The notes: a model not told the origin generated them from the sequence alone. 64,000 nucleotides of DNA from Epiperipatus broadwayi (GCA_028023455.1 JAQFVV010006255.1:1242001-1306000); one strand, 5' to 3'; shown: positions 48,160 to 60,000, numbered from the stretch's first letter. A program made the numbers and translations.

Positions 48160-50196
48160 GTAAATTTTGTGAATTGTAATATTATTGTATATAATGTTTT
48201 TTGTTATTGTTATTTCTTAAATCATTGCTAATATTGTAATTCAAAGCTTTAATAATATTAATTGTATTTTTCAATTTTAATTCCTGAGTGCAAAAATATC
48301 CATAGTGTAATTTGTCATTTCATAATGCTGAGTAGCCTTTGTGTTAGAGACAGCAGCAAATGCTATGACAAAAAAAAAACAAGTATGTGTGAGAGTGGAT
48401 AGTGAAAATTACACTACAAAAATATTCTTCACTATTGGATAATCTCTAGTCTAATGAATAACTAATGAAAATTATTAATGAATTTCATTGATGTGTGTGA
48501 AAGTTGTGAGGGAGCAAGTTTGACACATCAATTAAACTAGTTATTTGCTATATATATATATTGAACAATGATAAAGTTATGTGTAAGAGATTGTGGTCTG
48601 GGCCAACTGATGAGTGCTAATTCAGTATGAAATGTGAATCTTGGAGATCATGCATCTTTTTCATATGTCTTTGGTCATATGTTTATAATTACACCCCTCC
48701 ACAAGGTATTAAAAGTGGATAAACACCAGTCCCTACCAAATGAAAATTACACTACAGAAATATTATTCATGGCGCAATGATTTATATTCATAAATATGCA
48801 AAGTTTTATCTTTTACTTTTGCAAAAGTAAAAAAATTTTTAAACAAAAGTTAATTTGCAATCATATCATAATTCTTTTATTCTGTTGAAAGATTTTCATC
48901 AACAGATTGAATCATCTCCATAATTGCTTCATTAGTTTGGTTTTGATCACATTTATCAAGCTATTTGCAGCCAGAACTGGATGCTAGAAAATTCCTTTGA
49001 TTTTGCTAATTCACAAATCATTTCATTTCTAAAATAATATTTATCATATTAGCATTTCACCAAATATTTTATATGGAATACAGGAATATATTGGAAATAT
49101 GGTTCTTGAAAAAAATGAAAATCCAATATTTTAAAATGTATCATTGTTTGGAATATTTTAAAATCCTATGAACATCGAAAATAAAGAATGAGGATCTATT
49201 AAAGCAAGAAATTGTAATGGTATGGAAAAAAAATGGAATGAAGGCTAGTGATACTAGTCTAAAACACTAGACATTCTGAATGTTGTATTTTTAGAAATTA
49301 AAAAGTATGATAAAAGGGATAAATTAAGAAAGGATTCTTTGATAAATCTTTGAAACAATCAAAAATCTGGCCTGTAAAGGCTGTCATTGCAATTAAGCCA
49401 TATCAGACATCAATATCTCGGTAATGATGGTTTTTAATTCTTTTTATTATAAAAAAAAATAATGTAATATCTTTTGTCATTAATGTGACATGAAATACAA
49501 TAATAAAAGTATATTTATAATTGTTATAATATACCAAATTATATTTAGCATTTAGTTTCACCTTTTAGCTTTATGCAATTATTGAATTGTTAAGTGGAAG
49601 TTCAATCTGTGCATTCATTTTGACAATTAGCTTTTAGGATCTTGCTAATCAAATAATTTTGTTTTCCAATAATATTTTATAAAATACTATTCAGGTTAAT
49701 AACATGAAAATTTTTTTCTCTGCTTTGTTTTAAAAACTAAGTCACAGGATGTCACTTTGTTAATTAATCAAAGTGGCTTGGAAGAAACAATATATATTCA
49801 CTTTTCAGTTATTGTAGTACTGAGCAAAACCAGCCTAAATAATATAATTTAATTTTGAATAAAATTATGTGAATGTAAATACAAATATTTTAGAATTAAG
49901 CAGTGTTGAAATTTTATTGAGTGGTTTTAAATATTACCATGAGAAATATTACTGTTACCCTCAAGTTTATTTCTTCTTAGTGATTTCTGGTACCATATGA
50001 CAGAAGAAGCTTCACAAAGAATGTATTAAAAGTTGGTAAGCAGATCAGACTTGCTAATAATGCAAAATGTTCTTCATCGCCTAAAATTCATCTCAAATCA
50101 AGATCTTCCTTTTGGATATTAAACTAATAATCTACTATTGAAGAATTATGGTCCAAGAAATGGAATTTTTATGATCAAACATATTTCTTTTTTTCA
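48160..50196. other. PDCD6 intron 2 start, no gene seen
   Basis: AT-rich. A short motif GAAAATTACACTAC occurs at 48404 and 48745 with further similarity (CAAAAATATT / CAGAAATATT), and its near-inverse at about 48305. Possibly a small eroded MITE. No PDCD6 exon is visible. Confidence 0.5.
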
Positions 50197-50302
50197 GATC
50201 CAACAATAAAGCCAGATGGATTTGATCTTCCTAAATGTAACTGGAGTCTCATTAACAGATTCAGGATAACCTTTCAGTCATTGCACTTACCTGTTTTATA
50301 AG
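50197..50302 (+). pseudogene. LINE C-terminal fragment
   Basis: Reads DPTIKPDGFDLPKCNWSLIN then RFRITFQSLHLPVL and a stop. 'DPTI...GFDLPR..WSLLNRFRT' is a recurrent phrase just before the 'LHKWG' and 'CDCG' zinc-binding end of several animal non-LTR retrotransposons; here the end has been lost. A TTTTTCAG directly before it mimics a splice acceptor, which could mislead gene predictors. Confidence 0.65.
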
Positions 50303-52117
50303 TACAATTTAATAAATGCTAATCTATGTGATGTGAACAAATACAAACTATGAACTATATATTTAATAGCTATTGAATCTATGCCTATAGGGATATATTT
50401 GAAGGTCTTAGTAAATCCACTAGTGAATCTATTTACTTGTTGGTATCTCTCCAAGTTTCTTGTATGATATTTTGCTAATAGATAAGCTGTCAAAAAAAAA
50501 AAATCCATACACTAAATAAATAAATATTAATTGCTTGATAAGATTATAAATGTAAAAAAGTTATAAATTTGAAAATTTTATAAAATTATTATACTATCTA
50601 TCATTTTATTATAAATGAGAATGTAGAATTTTCAAATCTCCCACCTCTTATTTACATTGGTCATTCAATGAAAAATTGAAAGAAAAAAAAAACATTCTTT
50701 TATTAATTAATATATGAAATTTTTCTTTATTATAAACTCATCCACTATTTTAAATTCTAGTGGAAATATGAAGTTTCAAATAATATGTATACTCTTGAAT
50801 AAAATGCTTTGTACACTTTTTTTTTTTTGACACTTTTTTTAATGAAAAATTTATTTCATTTTTGTATAACAAGCTTATATTTTAAATTCACACTTATTTA
50901 TATTTAAAATGTAATATTAAAAAAACATTTCTTAAAATTTCCCAAATAGTTTGTTGATTTTTTTTTTTTTTTTTAACAACCATAATATTTTTTTATGTGG
51001 AAAATCTATTATCAAATCAACCTATTACAATATATATTCAAATAATGAATACATATAAAAATTCACTCCCTATGAATAGATAACTAATTTTTTTTTCCCC
51101 GAATATGAAAAACAGCAGCATTTCAAGCAGATGGCAAGTTATACCCATGATAGTCAGATAATCAATATTCTTCTACATAAAAATCTGAAATTATTTTGAA
51201 AAAGTATACATCTTAATAATTCCCAATTAAAAGCTATCTTTCTTAGAAATCTTGATCTTTGGCAAAAAGATTGTACATGCTATATCTAATATCACATAGT
51301 CTCCTTTTTAGTTTTTAAATGTTGCTTGGTAGGGATATTACTCTTCATTCACATCTTTATATAAGTGGTGCTAGTCATTGAACACTAAATGATAATACAA
51401 TTAATAATCTACAGACTTCTATGACTGATGACTGTTTTATAGCTAATTGATCTTATTAGGCAAAAAAAAATTTCTAAATAAAGAATTGTGTTTATTTAGT
51501 AGCTTTTATTTTATTATCCCAACTGATTGCCTGAAAGTATCAATACCTTAAGATTTTGAACTTAAAAAAAAAACATCTGTTCGGTTGTAGGTTGAAAAGT
51601 TAAGTTTTGATATATTGAATTATATACTAATTAGAACTATCTTTGATGAAAAAAATGCTATATAGCAAATATTACATGGTTCTCTTGTAAGCATTATTTG
51701 TTCTTATTTACATAAGATGGTTATCTCAATCACTTAGTGCATAAAAAATAAATTATAGTTCATGGGACATTCTTATACCATGAATCTATGTGTATAAAAT
51801 TTAGCATATAACTGAGGTTACCTCAGAATAAATTGTTAACTATCTTCACATTTTTATATCAGGTCTTTAGGTAGGCTTTAGAAAATATTAACTTGGAATA
51901 ATACAATTAAAAATCATGGTTGTTTGCATTTCTTTATATAATTGCAGTGCATTTAGGAATCTACTGATTTGTTATGCTGCTGATAAAAACACTACTGAAT
52001 ATTCATATCATTATGAAATTATATAAAATTTAGCATCTTTGTATATTATTACAAGCATATTCCTGCCATATTTTAATCATCTTATGAATGAATATGATTA
52101 ATAATTAAATTACATAT
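50303..52117. other. AT-rich intron 2 sequence, no gene seen
   Basis: Several long T runs (for example 50818-50829, 50959-50974). Nothing recognised. Confidence 0.5.
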
Positions 52118-52143
52118 TGTAACGAGCACAGACGTTCGTTACA
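52118..52143 (+). promoter_or_regulatory. Inverted repeat at the LTR tip
   Basis: The first 26 bases are TGTAACGA, a 10-base spacer and TCGTTACA, so the tip forms an 8-bp inverted repeat by itself, and the LTR also ends in TCGTTACA. Same arrangement at 55215-55240. It may be an integrase-binding feature. Confidence 0.7.
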
Positions 52144-52655
52144 TTGTTTTTTTTTATATTTATTAAACAGGAAAGTAAATTAAGAAGTTCGCATTTAAAA
52201 ATTTTCTTTAAGAATTAAAAATTGAAACTAAATATCATCTTAAACTCATATATATTAAATCGCACAGATAAAAAAAAAGTATTAAAATAAAACTGTATTA
52301 AAAATAGAAAAGGTATTTTAAAAACAAAAACTTAAAAAGATTTAGAGATAAAAATATATCTTTAATCTTGAAAAACACAGAAATTAATCAGAAATGGAAA
52401 TGATTGTTAATTAGTTAAATGTAAACCAGCCTTGGGCATCTAAATGTAAAAACATCGGTCAGATAGGAAAACAATAGAAACAAATAGCCAATGAAAGAAA
52501 TCCATCGGGAAATCGGACCTCAGCGAAAGGATCATCACATCGATGAGATAATGCCAAGTCAATCCTTCGAATACGTATAAAAGGAAAATTTGGAAATTAT
52601 TAATTAGTGAGTTAATTGATAATTACGATGTGAGAGATATGTGTTAGTGCAGAAG

Positions 52656-52694
52656 TGAAGGGATTGAATCGTGCGTCACGATTCAATCCCTTCA
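52656..52694 (+). repeat. 18-bp perfect hairpin in the 5' LTR
   Basis: TGAAGGGATTGAATCGTG, spacer CGT, then its exact reverse complement. In the 3' LTR (55733-55770) only the outer 13 bp match, around a 12-base loop AAAGACGCACGA. Confidence 0.9.
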
Positions 52695-54458
52695 GTTTTG
52701 CTAGGAAAGAAAGAGAAATGAACTATCGTTTTATACATTGAGGACTAGTTAAAGCAAAAATCTCCGGATGGATAAATAAATCGGCCTTCAGAATATTAAC
52801 CTCTTTAGGACGGCGTGGGAATTCACATTCATGGCAAGCAACGGATAAAGTTGGACGTTTTAAAAATCGTAAGAACTTTATATTCACTTGAAACAATAAG
52901 AACTCTAAATTTTAAAACTTTTTAGTAAATAATGCAATAGAATCCTATCTGACCAAACTAAATTCTTCATTAATAATGTTATTTGATGTATTTGTTAGTT
53001 ATTTATTTAAAATCATTTCCATTTATTTAACTTTGTTCTTTAAGGTTATTTATGATTTCTGTTTTCCGATAAATTAAAATATATCAATGTTAAACTTAAG
53101 TCGGGCGTGAATGGCTGTATAGATTTGTAGAGTTATATTAGGGGAGGGTAATCTTAGGTTATTTGTTTCGTTGTTAAATTGGGTCAATGGTATGGATATA
53201 TTGATGTAGTTAGTAGATGTAGTCGGAGATTCGCTACTGGCAGAATCGTTTATATATACGCCGCACTCACCCGTTTGCCTATGGAAGGAATTATAAGACG
53301 GAGAACGCAGTTCCTTTCTGTGGAGTTTTTTTTTTATTGTTCTGCTCGTTAGATAGATGTCATATTCCTATCTGATGAGGGTCAATGCCCTCTCTTAATC
53401 TTTTTGGTGCTGTCGTATTCCGTATTACATTGAATACATCGATGTATCAGATGAATTGATGCCAGTTTGACTGCGAATTTTAGCCTAAGGTTAAATAGGG
53501 ATAGAATATTTTATTTTCAAATGCAAATCTATGTAGTCTATTCCTACTCGATCCTAAATAAAAATGCATTAAATTTAAGTTGTTTATAGACGCTTGCTTG
53601 GATTGGTTATCGGTTAAGTATGTTTTGGGTTTTCATATTTGATCAAAATATATAGACATTCGATAAATAATGATACCTTACGGTGAGTATCAAAAATGTA
53701 TTTATTCGGATGTCTTTCAAGTCATTGGGGACAATGCAAGTATCTTATGGTGAATACCACTGGGTTACTTATAAATTTCCCTCTGCAATTGCCAGTATCA
53801 ATGATTTTATATTTTGATCGTTTATGTTTACTTTGAAATGTTTTTAACCGTGTAATCTATGTAACCGATCTATAGCAACATATTAAAACAAGCTTTTATA
53901 ATCCTATCTGTGCGAACTTAATTAAAATGTAAACTTATAATATAATAGAAATAAAAATGTAAATTAAAATCTAAGGTAAAGTTAAAAATAATGTTAAATG
54001 TTAAAATGTAAAACTAATACTAACATAATTTTAAATCTTATATATATATATGTGCATAAATAAATGTTTGTATGTTAATTACTGGCAGTGGCTTATTTTA
54101 TTCTTCTTTTTTATATATACTCTTAGATTATATTATTAAATCTCTGCTATTTCACTGAGCTAGTGACATGGGCTAACGATCGGAATCAAAATTAAAAAAA
54201 AAAAATTTTTTTTCTTTGACTGACGTATCTGCCTACTTTATAAATTTTTCTAGGTTCAAATGCCTAGATGGGGCCCTGTAGTGCAGTTTACGTTAAGTGC
54301 TATTCTCCGGATCGTTAAAACTGTATTAAAAATAGAAAAGGTATTTTTAAAACTAAATTTTAAAAAGATTTGGAGATAAAATTATATCTTTAAATTTATC
54401 TTTAAATATATTTTTGATTTGGAAAACATTATGTAAGTCTATTCTCCGGATCGTTACA

Positions 54459-55214
54459 ACTGGCGCCCTGGCGAACCAACTCGGGCCGATCTTTAATAAA
54501 CCACAAATACCCTGAGCAAATTTTGTCAAAATGAAATATTTGTATCTGTTTACATATAGTCGTATACTTTAAATCTTATAAAAGCACTGCCAGAAGAAAT
54601 TGCGCATATATATTAAACACGAGAAAGTGTAAAAAAAAAAATTTTAAACTAATTTTTGTTAAAAAAAAAAAAAAAGGCAAAAAGTTGCAATAAATATGTT
54701 TTTTGTTGTTGTTGATATATATTATGCTTTAACGTGTATAGGCGCGCACAGCCACGTAAGTTTATGATCGAAATGTGGTACCTTACGATGAGTACCGTTG
54801 GGAATTTACTTCAGTGTAATCCTATTTAAGCATTTTAATCAGTCATAAATAAGTTGGTGGTATTTATAATTGTGCTGCAAATATACACGTATAAATCCAT
54901 TATCTTTCAAAATATATTTACTTCAATGCAACCTTCTTAAATAAATAATTTATAAAATAACTTGCTTGTCATGCCGTGTGTAAAAATAAAATGTATAAAA
55001 TAAAATAGAACTCTTGTGGGGAGGGGTGTAAACGTAAATGGTCCTTAGGTAGGCGATAGTCAACATTTTCTTTTTCTTTTTGTATGTAGTCTTTTTGTAA
55101 AATTATTAACCGGATGTTTTGTAAATGTCTTCGTCAATCGTGTACCGTAATTACTAACCCTAAGTAAAATTTTTTTTTTTTTGATCATTTTTTTTTTAAG
55201 CAACTTTACTGATA
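54459..55214 (+). other. Non-coding interior of the long-LTR element
   Basis: After the primer site no frame of 60 codons or more exists. It contains poly-A runs, a hairpin GGTAC-CTTACGATGA-GTACC (54777-54796) of the same type as those in the LTRs, and the purine tract at 55016-55027. It probably holds the RNA packaging signal, by inference only. Confidence 0.75.
54461..54477 (+). promoter_or_regulatory. Primer binding site of the long-LTR element
   Basis: TGGCGCCCTGGCGAACC two bases after the LTR end. TGGCGCCC is the sequence complementary to the 3' end of tRNA-Lys used by many LTR retrotransposons. Confidence 0.75.
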
Positions 55215-57389
55215 TGTAACGAGCACAGACGTTCGTTACATTGTTTTTTTTTTATATTTATTAAACAGGAAAGTAAATTAAAAAGTTCGCATTTAAAATT
55301 GAAACTAAATATCATCTTAAACTCATATATATTAAATCGCACAGATAAAAAAAAAGTATTAAAATAAAACTGTATTAAAAATAGAAAAGGTATTTTAAAA
55401 ACAAAAACTTAAAAAGATTTAGAGATAAAAATATATCTTTAATCTTGAAAAACACAGAAATTAATCAGAAATGGAAATGATTGTTAATTAGTTAAATGTA
55501 AACCAGCCTTGGGCATCTAAATGTAAAAACATCGGTCAGATAGGAAAACAATAGAAACAAATAGCCAATGAAAGAAATCCATCGGGAAATCGGACCTCAG
55601 CGAAAGGATCATCACATCGATGAGATAATGCCAAGTCAATCCTTCGAATACGTATAAAAGGAAAATTTGGAAATTATTAATTAGTGAGTTAATTGATAAT
55701 TACGATGTGAGAGATATGTGTTAGTGCAGAAGTGAAGGGATTGAAAAAGACGCACGATTCAATCCCTTCAGTTTTGCTAGGAAAGAAAGAGAAATGAACT
55801 ATCGTTTTATACATTGAGGACTAGTTAAAGCAAAAATCTCCGGATGGATAAATAAATCGGCCTTCAGAATATTAACCTCTTTAGGACGGCGTGGGAATTC
55901 ACATTCATGGCAAGCAACGGATAAAGTTGGACGTTTTAAAAATCGTAAGAACTTTATATTCACTTGAAACAATAAGAACTCTAAATTTTAAAACTTTTTA
56001 GTAAATAATGCAATAGAATCCTATCTGACCAAACTAAATTCTTCATTAATAATGTTATTTGATGTATTTGTTAGTTATTTATTTAAAATCATTTCCATTT
56101 ATTTAACTTTGTTCTTTAAGGTTATTTACGATTTCTGTTTTCCGATAAATTAAAATATATCAATGTTAAACTTAAGTCGGGCGTGAATGGCTGTATAGAT
56201 TTGTAGAGTTATATTAGTGGAGGGTAATCTTAGGTTATTTGTTTCGTTGTTAAATTGGGTCAATGGATTGGATATATTGATGTAGTTAGTAGATGTAGTC
56301 GGAGATTCGCTACTGGCAGAATCGTTTATATATACGCCACACTCACCCGTTTGCCTATGGAAGGAATTATAAGATGGAGAACACAGTTCCTTTCTATGGA
56401 GTTTTTTTTATTGTTCTGCTCGTTAGATAGATGTCATATTCCTATCTGATGAGGGTCAATGCCCTCTCTTAATCTTTTTGGTGCTGTCGTATTCCGTATT
56501 ACATTGAATACATCGATGTATCAGATGAATTGATGCCAGTTTGACTGCGAATTTTAGCCTAAGGTTAAATAGGGATAGAATATTTTATTTTCAAATGCAA
56601 ATCTATGTAGTCTATTCCTACTCGATCCTAAATAAAAATGCATTAAATTTAAGTTGTTTATAGACGCTTGCATGGATTGGTTATCGGTTAAGTATGTTTT
56701 GGGTTTTCATATTTGATCAAAATATATAGACATTCGATAAATAATGATACCTTACGGTGAGTATCAAAAATGTATTTATTTGGATGTCTTTCAAGTCATT
56801 GGGGACAATGCAAGTATCTTATGGTGAATACTACTGGGTTACTTATAAATTTCCCTCTGCAATTGCTAGTATCAATGATTTTATATTTTGATCGTTTATG
56901 TTTACTTTGAAATGTTTTTAACCGTGTAATCTATGTAACCGATCTATAGCAACATATTAAAACAAGCTTTTATAATCCCATCTGTGCGAACTTAATTAAA
57001 ATGTAAACTTATAATATAATAGAAATAAAAATGTAAATTAAAATCTAAGGTAAAGTTAAAAATAATGTTAAATGTTAAAATGTAAAACTAATACTAACAT
57101 AATTTTAAATCTTATATATATATGTGCATAAATAAATGTTTGTATGTTAATTACTGGCAGTGGCTTATTTTATTCTTCTTTTTTATATATACTCTTAGAT
57201 TATATTATTAAATCTCTGCTATTCCACTGAGCTAGTGACAGGCTAACGACCGGAATCAAAATTAAAAAAAAAAATTTTTTTTTCTTTGACTGATGTATCT
57301 GCCTACTTTATAAATTTTTCTAGGTTCAAATGCCTAGATGGGGCCCTGTAGTGCAGTTTACGTTAAGTGCTATTCTCCGGATCGTAACA
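55215..57389 (+). repeat. 3' LTR, 2175 bp
   Basis: TGTAACGAGCACAGACG to GGATCGTAACA. Near-identical to the 5' LTR. Several differences are CpG in one copy and TpG or CpA in the other. Contains a 64-codon + frame (56255-56449) with no recognisable domain; not called as a gene. Confidence 0.9.
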
Positions 57390-57401
57390 ATATATATACA
57401 T

Positions 57402-59000
57402 TGTAATCAGTTGACTACATAGCTGCACTAAAAGTAATTACATAAATTGACCGCATGTTTCTCAGGCTTAGTTTAGGATTATTTAATTAATGGGGAAAAC
57501 AATATTTTTTATATAATAATAATGGGTTTTATTTAATTAAATGTTTTATTTTTATTCCCACATAATAGTAGGAACATGCTAGACAATTTTCTTTAAATAA
57601 TTGTCAAACTTGTTTTTTAACCATAATATGCATATCTCAATATGTATTATAAATTGAAATGATGGTAGAAAGAGAAAATTATAAAATCAGATAAATAATT
57701 TATTTTGGTCTCTCTTTATCAATAATTTTATTTAATTACCAGTTGCTTTTAATATTTTTCTTTTAAAAAAAATGTACAAAGAGAGAAAAAAACTTTCTTT
57801 TTTTAGTAAATTGTTTAATAATATTTAGTTTTAACCCTTTTAGAGAGGTAAAGTTTTAAACTTAATAGTATTTTTAATTAGAGTTGTTTTTTTTTTCTCT
57901 CTCTCTTCATTACAAAAAATCAAATCAGTGCAATTAACTGATTATCTTGTTTTCCTTTTATAAGAAATTTTTTTTAATTAGAAAGTAATGTCAAGAATTT
58001 TATGATGTTAATTTAAGTTATTGACTTGTTTTTCAATGTCTACGATTAAGGAGGGAAATATCTGAACAATTGTATTTATAAAAATTTTGCTATTATAAAA
58101 ACTATCATGTTGGAGACAGATTGTGATTGGCTTGTAGGCAAGATTGTTCTAGAAAAAGAAAATAATAGGTGGTGAATAAATCAGAAGACCCAAGAGTTTG
58201 GTAAGAAGAAATTATTCCTTATCTAATTGTTGAAGATAATATTCAAGTCTTAATCCAGCTGCTGAAAAAGACAGTAGGAGAAATTATTCCAAATTTAGCT
58301 GTTGAAGAGAGAGAGAGCAGTTAAGTCTTAATCCAGCTGATAGAGAAGAAAGAAGCAGAAATCGTAACCAAAACTGTTGTATAGAATAGCAGAAATTTTA
58401 ATCTAGCTTTTAGCATACTATGGGTTTAGTTAAAATGTTTTCCACAATGAAAACTATCTGCTAAATTCAACTAAAAACTAGACATCACATAACCTGTCTT
58501 CACTGGAATAAAAATGTAAAGAAGTTATCCCTAAAGTAATCTGCAATCAATAACATGCGTCTATCTGTGTTAGTCTCACTTAGGAAATTTATTAAGAGAA
58601 AATGGATCAAATTTTGCTATGGTTAACCTGGAAACTGCACACCAGAAAAAGGATAAATGAATCACGTTCATGAATAGAAGCCTTCAAGAAGAAAAAAACT
58701 GGGAATTATAATTTGGAAAAAGGACTCCACAGAAAAAAATAAAATTATAGTTAAATGTACTTTTGTGTGTGTGCGCATACTGTATTTTTATTAATAATAG
58801 AAAAAAAAAAATTTTATATAAAATATTTTTTTGTTGATGTAAGAATTGATAATTTTAAATAGTTTCATTAAGTTAACTATGTTTTAAAATTGTGAAGCAT
58901 TTTTTTAAACTTAAAATTTTTTTGTGTGAAACATTATTTTTCTCTTCTAAAAACTTAACCAAAGATTAATTAAGTTAAAGATTTTTCCAACTTAGTTATT
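57402..59000 (+). repeat. Long direct repeat, left copy (possible LTR)
   Basis: From TGTAATCAGTTGACTACATA on, this matches 62405-64000 throughout (for example 'cgcatgtttctcag', TAGGATTATTTAATTAATGG, ACAATTTTCTTTAAATAATT, 'cttaatccagctgctgaaaaagacag', and the end TAATTTTAAATAGTTTCATT). Identity is about 85%. The shared TGTAA start suggests LTRs of a larger element whose body is 59-62.4 kb, but inner boundary and primer site were not found. The long-LTR element inserted 12 bp upstream of its start. Confidence 0.75.
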
Positions 59001-59339
59001 TTAAAGAAATAACTTAATTAGTTAAAAGTTAATTTAGGAATAGAAATTAACTGATTAATTATAATTTTTATGAAAATATATTTTTTGATAAAAGTCATTT
59101 TTTTTATTTATTGTTAATTAATTAGTTATTGAATAATTGTTTTACAGTATTTTTAATTTAATTTCTATATTCTATCCAACTCCTGTTTCATAAATTGCCA
59201 TGTGTGTGACTATTTCATAACAGCTTAATGTTCTAGGATTTTTTTAAATAATCTCAATAAAACTATTTATATATAATAGGGTAAACTGAGGAATTCTTTA
59301 CATGATTTATAATAAGCTGCTTTATTTATTTATCTCTTG

Positions 59340-60000
59340 TTCACCATAATTGTTTATAGAGTTTTTGCTTTCTGAGCTAGATTTATGCTTAACAGTTAGT
59401 TATATGGAGTAGGGATTTCTGTTTTGTGTTATGGACATCCAGTGGGTGATGATTTCATTACTTCTCTAATGCTGGATAGTGTAAAAGGATATTCTTTAAA
59501 ATCCGTGCACTACATTTCATTTATTATTAATTAGAAATTAAGTTCATAGTTGGCCAGAGCATTTATGAAGATCAGGATGATTTTAGTATCTCAACGTTAT
59601 TTGACTTATGTTTGTATTTTGATGGAGTAGTATCTAAGTATGTGCTTCCAGATAATTGTTTGTATTCCTGCTCTAGGTTTGGCAATGACTAAATAATTAG
59701 CCTTCCAATTACAGTCACAAGATTGACTGTTAAATTATTTTTATTGTTGAATATTCATGATAATGAATGATTATTACTTTTGTGTAATACTGGGAACTTA
59801 TAGTTAGTTTTGCTGATCTCACAGGTTCATTTCATCCCTTGTTATATTCATTTTTATATTTAATCTTTAAATTTTGTAGTAACTGGGATTGATGATGATG
59901 AATGCCATTATCCCAGATTTACCCTAGTTCCATGCCATTACAAATGGTACCAATGTGGGGCCTGATGATGATCAGATTCTGGTAGTCAGTGCTCACAAAA
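59340..60000 (+). repeat. Old dispersed long repeat, proximal segment
   Basis: The copy related to 5405-6015 and (inverted) 640-1215. Begins about CTTTCTGAGCTAGATTTATG and ends near GATGATGATGAATGCCATTA. It is continuous here with the direct repeat upstream and the segment at 60283 downstream, which suggests that all belong to one long element, probably its LTR. Confidence 0.75.

Larger units (their letters stand above)
52118..54458 (+). repeat. 5' LTR, 2341 bp
   Basis: Differs from the 3' LTR by about 15-20 substitutions that I could count, a 21-base extra piece near 52200 and a 139-base extra piece close to its end (54318-54456) where ATTCTCCGGATCGTTA is repeated. Contains an 18-bp stem hairpin (52656-52694), a 14-bp palindrome ATACATCGATGTAT (53434-53447) and two of the conserved-loop hairpins. 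A 64-codon frame at the 3' LTR equivalent has no known domain. Confidence 0.88.
52118..57389 (+). mobile_element. Young non-autonomous LTR retrotransposon with 2.2-2.3 kb LTRs
   Basis: Two long direct repeats (52118-54458 and 55215-57389), nearly identical, enclose only about 756 bp. LTR ends are TGTAACGA and TCGTTACA (TCGTAACA in the 3' copy), perfect inverted repeats of TG..CA type. Two bases after the 5' LTR lies TGGCGCCCTGGCGAACC, a Lys-type primer binding site. Flanks ATAT / ATAT are a possible 4-bp target duplication but weak in this AT-rich DNA. There is no gag, protease, RT or integrase: the element must be mobilised by another (LARD-like). A purine tract GTGGGGAGGGG at 55016-55027 lies 190 bp before the 3' LTR, further away than a standard polypurine tract. 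Orientation is set by the primer site. Confidence 0.88.

Noticed and set aside
55016-55027. Polypurine tract GTGGGGAGGGG followed by TGTAAAC as an alternative 3' LTR start
   Set aside because: The following sequence does not match the 5' LTR start; the true repeat begins at 55215. It may be a secondary or former priming site.
56255-56449. 64-codon frame in the 3' LTR
   Set aside because: The same frame is broken in or differs from the 5' LTR and has no known domain; the LTR is best explained as non-coding.
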